From Enoplolaimus lenunculus (taxonomy: Eukaryota; Nematoda; Enoplea; Enoplida; Thoracostomopsidae): a stretch of 64,000 nucleotides of DNA. Below, piece by piece: positions 57,301 to 64,000 of the stretch. Numbering within the stretch: position 1 is the stretch's first letter; every line of letters starts with the position of its first letter. The position numbers were made by a program, and so were the translations under genes. The stretch lies in assembly GCA_030248215.1 (NCBI GenBank), contig JASANG010003242.1:97727-161726 (forward strand), given 5' to 3'. The notes under the pieces were generated by a model, which was given only the letters and a program-made list of their open reading frames with translations, had not been told where the DNA came from and made no database searches.

Positions 57301-60300
57301 ATCGTCGGAAATTTCCGGATCCGCCGCTTCACAGACCCTCCAGAAATTTTTGGAGAAACAATTCAAATACACTTTTACAGACTTCAGAATTATATCTTAT
57401 TGATATCAGAATCTTTTTTGCTCGGTGCGCTTGCTCGCACAAAAAACGATAGGCTAAGTCCACACTGTCAGAAGAGAATCAGGGCTATACCCAAACAGCT
57501 CAAACAAGTTTAACACTTCTTTAGCTGAACTCCTTCTCACATAGAGTTGACTATGGGCAACTCAGCGCAGTGTATATACGTTAAATAATATATCACACAG
57601 TGTTTAACACTGCAACGCGTATACATAGTACTAAATCACCACAAGACGTGAGAGCTAACTCGGGCTCGAGCGTCAAGCTCCTATAGCTGAGGAGATGGTA
57701 AACCACTGCCACTCCAGTCACTGGAGTTCGAATCCTAGCATAAAAGTAGGTCTCAGATGAAATAGAAAAACATTCATGTGATAAAGGGTTAAAGTTTTCC
57801 ATTGAACAATTTCTAACAGTGAAATCATTACCGTTAGTTCCGAGGACGAACAGTATTTAAATTTTAAAGTTAGTTTAAAAGTTATATGCACCATCCAGGT
57901 TATACTGCGATCGGAAATGTCACAAAATGTCCTACCATTTTAATACCTAGCTAAATTTACGAACACACCCTACACACAAATATTGACTAAAATTTAAACT
58001 AACTTTACAAATGACCTGCAAAATAAAGCGACCGAGCTAAAATAGTGTGCAACTGAGTAAATTGTACGGTCAACGTTTTGGAACTGTACGGATTAAATTT
58101 TTTTCAATTGTCTAAATTTTGGCCCCGAAATTTCCATTTTGATCAAAAAAATTCAAATGTTGATGAAAATTCAACGTTTGGCGAAAAAATTAAAACGGTC
58201 TCGTATACAGGCTTACAGATACTTTACAAGCTTTAGACCCAAATGCAATTTTGCACATTCAAATCTTAGTGCAAGGTTTTGATTTTCAAAGTTATATGGG
58301 GCAATACCCTTGCCTCCTCTTGCCTGCCCCCTGCCGACAGGCGTTGTGTTTATTTCACATTATTCAAATACTAAAATATTATAATCAACAGACCCGGTTG
58401 AACTATTAACATTCAATGTTGTACACCAGACTGTTCTTGGCACAAAAACAAAGAAATCTTCTGTATAACTTGGCATAGTTCTTCCAACTTTCAATGTTGA
58501 TTTAGGCCATTCAAATTGCTGAAAACAACAACATTTTTTTAATTCAAACGGGTAAAAACGCCGAGTTTTGCGACAGAATATTACAATTTGTACGGTTACT
58601 TGTATCGTTTTTACTAGATGAACCAAGGTATAGAATAATAAATTGAGGTTTAAAAACCTAACGTCGTTTTATTATCCTATATGCCAGAAAAATTTCACCC
58701 ATTTTGCAGCAGATACATATACTTTTGGGCCTGTAAAGATCCTAGAGCGAACGTTTTTCTGTTGGACTACAGTAGAGTAAAAGTGTAAGCTTTTGGCTAA
58801 TTGTTTGCGATAAACCTTAGGCTTAGATATAAAGGTGATTTTTGCGTTCAGGCTTAGGGTTAGGTTTAGTGAATGTACTTTAAAAAATTAGTCTAAACTT
58901 AAGCTTTTTCTATTGCAGTTCGAACTAAAACGTTTAGCCCCAGGTCATTACATTGGCTGTTTTGCTATTTTAGCGTATCTTATTCGTTTGTCCATTAAAA
59001 GCATATAAAAACTTTTCTTTTTTTATGATATGAAATAACGACTACGTTCAAAATTAGTCATAAATCTTGCAGCTTTGTGTTACAAATATGCTACAATTGT
59101 TCGATATGACATTAAAATTATGAAGTTCATCCAAAATCTTAAAAATTTCGATGAATCTGTTATTTTTTCTTTAATATTTTTGAAAAACCGTTGAATATAT
59201 GCACGCCTCAATTGTGTTGACAGAAAAATAAAACAATTTTGACACTTTTGTACTTACTTCGATATCCATTTCTCGTTTTCGTTTCCGTTTTCGCTATTTT
59301 TACTATCCGTTTTACATCCTGCCGCTGATAGTTTAGAGCAAACCTTTTTATTGTGCTAATTAATATTTGCTTCGCATAAACCCTTGGTCCTCGAACGCAA
59401 TTATCGTAAATGTTCACCAGTGATGATAATTACCTTCCTCTAAGCGTCCGATGTTTACACGCAAGCTCCAAATTGATTCTTATTTGAAAAAGAGAAAATG
59501 TTCACGAGAAGAAACGGCAACTTTTTAACAATCGCGTCAAAAATGCAAAACGCTTTTCGCATTTTAAAAAAAAGGCGTTTATGTTGATGATAAAATAGCA
59601 AAGTACAACGGGAGGTCTGCATCCGGCTCTTGCTGGGAATCGACCTCCGGCTCTGGCTTCGGCTGAATTTCAGGTGGACCCACAGTTTTGCAAAAATTGA
59701 TTCGCTTGGTGCGTTTGGATTCAACTTTAGGTACAATTTTGAGACAATAACTGTCGGGATTTTTTAGAAATACGCCTAAAACTAACTTTTATTACACTTT
59801 AAAAATATTTGCTAAAATCACCAAATTATACATTGTTTTAAAAATCTATATTCGTTTCGTTTCCGGCTCCATGTATTTTTTACCTCCACACTGCAAAAAA
59901 TGGTCAGTAAAATTGATTTTCTCCGAAATAGACTTTTCGGGACTACACAAACTGCGAGTGAAAGTCGACTCCGCCAGAGTCAAACGTGCTACTCAGTGAG
60001 TCGAATTTGACTCTGGCGGAGTTGAATTTGACTCAGTTTGTGTAGCTCCGAAAAACCAATTTCGAAAACAGTCAATTTGACTCACCATTTTTTGCAGTGC
60101 AGTTGTACTCTGAAATATAGCGTTTTGACAAACGCTAATAAGCGTTTAATGATAGCGTTTAATCACGCGGTAACGATTTATTTCAGAGTTTGTTCACATA
60201 TAAAACAAGCGTCTTGTATAATATGTTGGCTAAAACGCGTTTACATAATCCGTAATAAATTTTCAACCATCACAACCATTCAAACATACATTGTTCACTG

Positions 60301-60538
60301 CTTGTGGGTTTGATATTTGCTGTTTATGACTGAAGCATTGAGGGCAGAATCTGCAAACGAAATTCGATTTTGAGAAACATGCCGCCGACGGTTTCGGATT
60401 GTTGTAAGCATGGCTGGTTTTACGCCGTAAGCTTTTGTATACTGATGTTTGCGACGAAATTGCCTGAAATCTACGCAGCTCTCGAAATAACAAAATTGCT
60501 AAAATCAAAAGCAAAATATATCTGCCGATCGTAAGCAT
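54332..60538 (-). CDS. Beta-1,3-galactosyltransferase-like type II membrane enzyme (GT31)
   Basis: Core exons on the minus strand: 60538-60290, 56682-56198 and 54821-54332, giving about 407 residues. Exon 1 encodes a short basic N-terminus and a membrane anchor (MLTIGRYILLLILAILLF), as in Golgi type II enzymes, then a Cys-rich stem. The second core exon has KVLLLIASAATEFAHR, TVRNTWW, an NADDTYRNLPVKTF segment and KSDTDVFLYI, where DTD replaces the usual DDD metal/UDP-binding triad. The last exon has KYIPQAAYILTKG and MEDVLTTGIAAYYL, the counterpart of the EDVYVG motif. These are GT31 landmarks; the enzyme should transfer galactose or GalNAc in beta-1,3 linkage in the Golgi. A possible additional stem exon is at 58518-58411 (PKSTLKVGRTMPSYTEDFF, phase 0). 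The acceptor of the second core exon has an alternative at 56674. The last exon may splice onward at a GTAAAT after residue CGG instead of ending at 54332. Introns carry several repeats. Confidence 0.8.
54975..55300. repeat. About 54-bp tandem repeat, six units, in a galactosyltransferase intron
   Basis: TACGTA recurs at 54991, 55046, 55097, 55153, 55206 and 55262. Spacing alternates between 51-53 and 55-56 bp, because units carrying ATAGATTGGAAA alternate with units carrying TCGATGTTGCAAA. A lone unit appears at about 56120-56175 in the same intron. Confidence 0.8.
56700..56960. repeat. AATTTTGGCGGGAAA-type short tandem-like repeat
   Basis: Variants of AAATTTTGGCGGGAAA recur every 16-25 bp through this stretch; smaller clusters are at about 52920-53010 and 58115-58195. 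Unit length is irregular. Confidence 0.6.
57526..57792 (+). mobile_element. TTAA-flanked MITE with tRNA-like core, older copy
   Basis: The left end is diverged (TGAACTCCTTCTCACATAG), the right end ATGTGATAAAGGGTTAA. The A- and B-box regions (TCCTATAGCTGAGGAG, GGAGTTCGAATCCTAGC) are recognisable. It lies in the first galactosyltransferase intron. Confidence 0.7.
58735..58955. repeat. TTAGGC-family copy in galactosyltransferase intron
   Basis: The end CTGTAAAGATCCTAGAGCG, interior CCTTAGGCTTAG and CAGGCTTAGGGTTAGG, and opposite end GTTTAGCCCCAGGTCATTACA. It is an older copy with both ends traceable. Confidence 0.55.
59889..60099. mobile_element. Palindromic GAGTCAAAT-type MITE, longest copy
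   Basis: The ends CACTGCAAAAAATGGTCAG and CACCATTTTTTGCAGTG. The inner arms CTCCGCCAGAGTC / GACTCTGGCGGAG pair over many bases. It lies in the first galactosyltransferase intron, 190 bp from exon 1, with a diverged CTCCGG-family copy (59630-59890) directly before it. Confidence 0.8.
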
Positions 60539-60853
60539 TAGTCTAAAATACTAATTGAAGATGGTTTAACGCAACATGTACGGTTTAGTTGATATTTGAA
60601 AACAATTACAACCGTTTATTTATTAACCAACAAAGTACGGCTGAAATTAGTAATAAACGTGTATGTAACAGAGGCGTATATATATTAAGAATTTTGATAC
60701 GGCAGGTTTATAAAACTTTTTGCAAAAAAAAACTTTTGTTGCGAACTAGCGTAGCGAGTGAAAATTTTTTTGACATCGGAGGTTCAGATGTTACGATGAA
60801 GCCTACCCAAATGCAATATTGTATTTTTCCTTCAGAACTTTCGGAGAAATAAG

Positions 60854-61113
60854 CACTGTAAATTGAAGAGAGGTGATTTTAACTCAGACTGAGTTAAATC
60901 ACACAGTTTAAAAGATTGGAGTACCAGAACTCATAATTCTGTGTTGCGATACAACTCCATTCTCATTAAAATGATCATCTTTCCCGTAATCAACTCAAAC
61001 TAAGAGTGAGAATGAACTCAACTCTGGTTGAGTTTTAAAGTTTACTGTGATTAACTCAGAAATAATTAACTTTTCGTCTGAGTTGATTAATTAACTAATC
61101 GTAATTTACAGTG
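60854..61113. mobile_element. Palindromic TGAGTT-rich MITE, diverged
   Basis: The ends CACTGTAAATTGAAG and CGTAATTTACAGTG, right side bordered by TA. More substitutions than the other copies. Confidence 0.7.
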
Positions 61114-63050
61114 TATGCTTTCGTTTCCGCCGGTAAATATACGCTCCTTGTATGAAACTAAATGCAATATATGCAAAATTTTCTTTTCCTGTAGGTTCGT
61201 CTTTTGCCAAATACTTTTATTCAAATTTGACCTAATGTGCAATTCTCTCTTATGCCCAAATGTTGTAATTTCTGTTTTAGACTGTTTCTGCTTATCAGAT
61301 TTTAAGGTGAATAGTTGGAGTAGCTGGTTATCTAGTTACTGTTAAAGATATTAAACCTACTAGCAAACTTGGCTCCGAATATGACCATTTTTACACATTT
61401 TACAAAGTTAAATTTAAATTATTAGATTGTTACGTTTTTCAAATTTACCGAGGTTTCTGTGTCAACTGTAGCCTTTATACAAAATCAAGCTTTATACGTA
61501 ATAGACTTTCGCTCAGGCTGAAAGTTTAAGTTTTATTGTCCGCTTTACATGATTTTTTGGAAAAATGTTGTACTGCCCGTGATATTAACAATTTGACTGA
61601 AGACAATTTTATTAAACCCAACAGTGCTGAGCCCCCATGGAACAATTTTGCTCCTCGCCTAGAAAATTTTCAACCTTGCTTGTAAGTCATCGAAAACCCT
61701 AGTATACCCCTTCTCAATAACGGTTAGCCCACCTAGCAAGTTGCGACTGGTTTTTATTGTACAAATTATATGTGGGTGTATATGCTCAGAATTAGTCTAT
61801 AGCCTAAAATGTTATTTTGTTCCTCCAGTGCATTATGAGTCTGTTTGAGAGATGCTGTTTATAGCAATGGATTTTACGAGTGTCATAGGTGCGATGTGGG
61901 GCATAAAGTAGATATCCCTGACTCGTCTTTGGGCTTCGTCTGAAATTGGTTACAATCATTTACGTATAGCGCAAACATAAACAACTGTTTGTTTAAAATC
62001 AGTTATTTGCAGTTTGGGTGCAATGTTTCATGTTGGCGAATATTAACTCCTTTTCACATAGACTATACTATGGGCAACTAAATTGCAAACTTTGTAGCCG
62101 AAATACACACGACACCATCGTGTATAACAATTATTACACGGGCACAGTTTAAATATGGATATGCTCGTAAATAATTTGTGGACTTAATAGGAACTGGGAC
62201 GCTTAATCTTAGGCTGAAAGGTTAGGACTATGATTACGATTTGGCATATGTTAAGGCTTTTGTACTTCGAACTAGGCTTTAGTTGAAAGGTTCCAATAAT
62301 TAGCATGGGGATATTGCGGGTATACACGATGCATAATCCCCATAAGTTGTGACAACCACGTCGGGCTCAAGCGTTAAATGACGCGTCATGGTGAATGCCT
62401 ATTACCACCCTTGCTTGAAATGTCATTTTCAAAATTTTACGTGCTCTATATCCGTTTACTCTCTGATAAGCTGAACTTGATTTAAGCTTAAGCCAATTCT
62501 GCAGTATTAAACTATATTTATAAATTACTAAACCAACAGGTAGGATTAAGCTTTTAAAGTCGTTTAAAATCTTACATATTTTCAGATTAAAGTTGAAGTT
62601 AAAGAACTCTTAGACACATAATTTCTGGGCTGCATTTGTTACTTAAACCAAAAATAAATTTAGCTTAAACTCGCGTTAAATTTAAAAATATGTTTGTCAA
62701 ACTTAAACTTACAATAATTCTGGTTTAGTTAGTTCGTCCAACCATTTAAGTTTTACATAAATCAATATTCAACTCTAGCTAAGCTATAATTTAAATTTAA
62801 ATCCTTAGAGAGTAAGAATGAGCTTACGCCTAAGTCTAAGCCCAAACCAAAGCAAAAAAATATTAGTCTAAAGCTTAAGCTTACTTTACTACAATCCCGC
62901 AGAAAAGACGTTCCGCCACTGATCTTTACATATGGGCTGTTTTCAAGCCTAAGCTCTTACCCAACTGGTTTAACTTTTTGTATACAATTGTTGAATATAT
63001 TTCATTTCACAGTGTTTTCTTTCTTTTGCGACAAAAAATCCAACGAATTT
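61114..63050. other. Repeat-bearing non-coding stretch
   Basis: It contains a reverse GGGCCCG-family copy at about 61625-61745, a decayed TTAA-family element starting TTAACTCCTTTTCACATAG at 62043 and running to about 62430, and a TTAGGC-family copy at about 62800-62935 whose right end GTTCCGCCACTGATCTTTACA is clear. No exon was recognised. Confidence 0.5.
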
Positions 63051-63372
63051 TTTATTCCAAGTCGAATTTTTTACTGTTCCAAAGCGACCGGAAACTAAAA
63101 TATATGTATTTTACAATTGAAATGGTTTTTATTGGTTTATAGTGTAATAAAACAGAGAAAGAATAATCTTTTACAGGCATGAAACTGCGCGTGTATAGTT
63201 TCGTGATAACCATATACCTGGATGGAGACGACAAATTATGACCGTCATGAAGGATGAGAGACTTGCGGTCTTCAGCCAAGGTAACGTGTATAGAGGAACT
63301 AAGTCAGTTCTGCTTACACTTTTGTCGTTCTGGTAACAACAGAAGTACTTACATGATGTTAAATTTGATATT

Positions 63373-63987
63373 TCAGCAATTTTTACTTGTTAAACAATAA
63401 ACACACTGGGATACGGTGCAAAGTAAAAACAAAATATGAAACAAGCGTAAATGAGAGACATTGAAGCTTTGTATCAAACACTGTTCAAAATTCTGTGAAC
63501 GTAGCACAAGGATGACAAACAAAATTTTATAGGCTATCATGGGCAGAATGATGAAAAATGTAAGAATCAAAACAGCAAAAAATTCAACTTCATTGGCTTC
63601 CAAAATGTAATCAGAATTCCGCGGATTCGTTGATCGCCAAACGTAATCAGAGTTCCGCTGATTCGTTGATCGCCAAATGTAATCAGAGTTCCGCTGATTC
63701 GTTGATCGCCAAATGTAATCAGAGCCACGCTGATTCGTTGATCGCCAAATGTAATCAGAGTTCCGCTGATTCGTTGATCGCCAAATGTAATCAGAGTTCC
63801 GCTGATTCGTTGATCGCCAAATGTAATCCGGGGTCCGCTGATTCGTTGATCGCAAAATGTAATCAGAGTACCGCTGATTCGTTGGCCGCAATTGTTTACA
63901 GCTTTCCTCCGTGTACTCCGTTTGTGGCTTTATTGAAAATTTGCCACATGTTACTTTCAAGGCCATCCCGGTTTCTGGTCCGTACAA
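63373..63987 (-). CDS. Open frame with 12-residue tandem repeats and a membrane segment
   Basis: A 204-residue open frame (TTG at its left edge; no clear start, and it may continue beyond the window) has an N-terminal part, about eight copies of a 12-residue unit of the form RSTNQRNSDYIW, then ILEANEVEFFAVLILTFFIILP, a strong hydrophobic helix, and a second hydrophobic stretch near the C-terminus ending LTSKNC. The unit is 36 bp, a multiple of three, and has stayed free of stops; the units differ by few bases. It resembles no family I know. It could be an exon of a membrane protein with an extracellular Asn/Ser/Thr-rich stalk, or a minisatellite that is open by chance. No splice sites were settled. 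Confidence 0.35.
   Translation of the reverse strand: MYGPETGMALKVTCGKFSIKPQTEYTEESCKQLRPTNQRYSDYILRSTNQRTPDYIWRSTNQRNSDYIWRSTNQRNSDYIWRSTNQRGSDYIWRSTNQRNSDYIWRSTNQRNSDYVWRSTNPRNSDYILEANEVEFFAVLILTFFIILPMIAYKILFVILVLRSQNFEQCLIQSFNVSHLRLFHILFLLCTVSQCVYCLTSKNC
63600..63890 (-). repeat. 36-bp minisatellite, about eight units
   Basis: The unit contains TTCGTTGATCGCCAAATG and TAATCAGAGTTCCGCTGA. Eight units occur between about 63600 and 63890 with scattered substitutions, the central ones nearly identical. Confidence 0.9.
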
Positions 63988-64000
63988 GAGTAGGCTTATA

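Noticed and set aside
63600-63890. Regular repeat spacing suggestive of a CRISPR array (also 55000-55290)
   Set aside because: There are no unique spacers: the whole 36-bp (or 54-bp) unit is repeated head to tail. The genome is eukaryotic.

Overview
The window looks like a repeat-rich, AT-rich animal nuclear genome. Genes are split by introns with GT..AG borders, introns are long and packed with small transposons, and there is no bacterial-style operon. Two hints point to a nematode, possibly an early-branching one: short (TTAGGC)n runs, the nematode telomere motif, sit inside a dispersed repeat family, and the exon/intron style fits. This is an inference; another invertebrate is not excluded.

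From left to right: (1) 0.26-3.4 kb, + strand, a three-exon coding segment of unknown identity. (2) 6.9-14.1 kb, - strand, a sine oculis-binding protein (SOBP) homologue. One FCS zinc finger is split across two exons, a huge exon encodes poly-Asn/poly-Gln tracts, and the SOBP-type Pro-Val-Pro-Ile run lies near its end. (3) 14.1-23.7 kb, almost only repeats. (4) 23.7-25.8 kb, - strand, a two-exon atypical dual-specificity phosphatase of the DUSP14/18/21 type. (5) 25.9-30.5 kb, repeats, including a nested pair of DNA transposons. (6) 30.6-37.8 kb, - strand, a complete ten-exon BiP/GRP78 (ER HSP70) of 656 residues ending in RDEL. (7) 38.96-44.46 kb, + strand, a four-exon SEL1L (ERAD adaptor) of about 840 residues. 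(8) 44.5-54.3 kb, repeats. (9) 54.3-60.5 kb, - strand, a beta-1,3-galactosyltransferase-like type II membrane enzyme. (10) 60.6-64 kb, repeats, then an open frame built on a 36-bp coding minisatellite with a membrane segment, running to the window edge.

BiP and SEL1L lie head to head with about 1.1 kb between start codons. Both act in ER protein quality control and both are unfolded-protein-response targets in other animals. The shared interval carries five CCAAT boxes and one near-match to the ER stress element, suggesting a shared bidirectional stress promoter. The galactosyltransferase also belongs to the secretory pathway.

The repeats are mostly short non-autonomous DNA elements. They include TTAA-flanked elements with a tRNA-like core, TIR elements containing TTAGGC runs, two related palindromic TA-flanked MITE families, hAT-like elements with 8-bp target duplications, a tRNA-derived SINE, and several tandem arrays. 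No LTR retroelement, Polinton or CRISPR array was recognised. All exon models come from reading frame, splice-site and phase agreement; no transcript evidence or database search was available.
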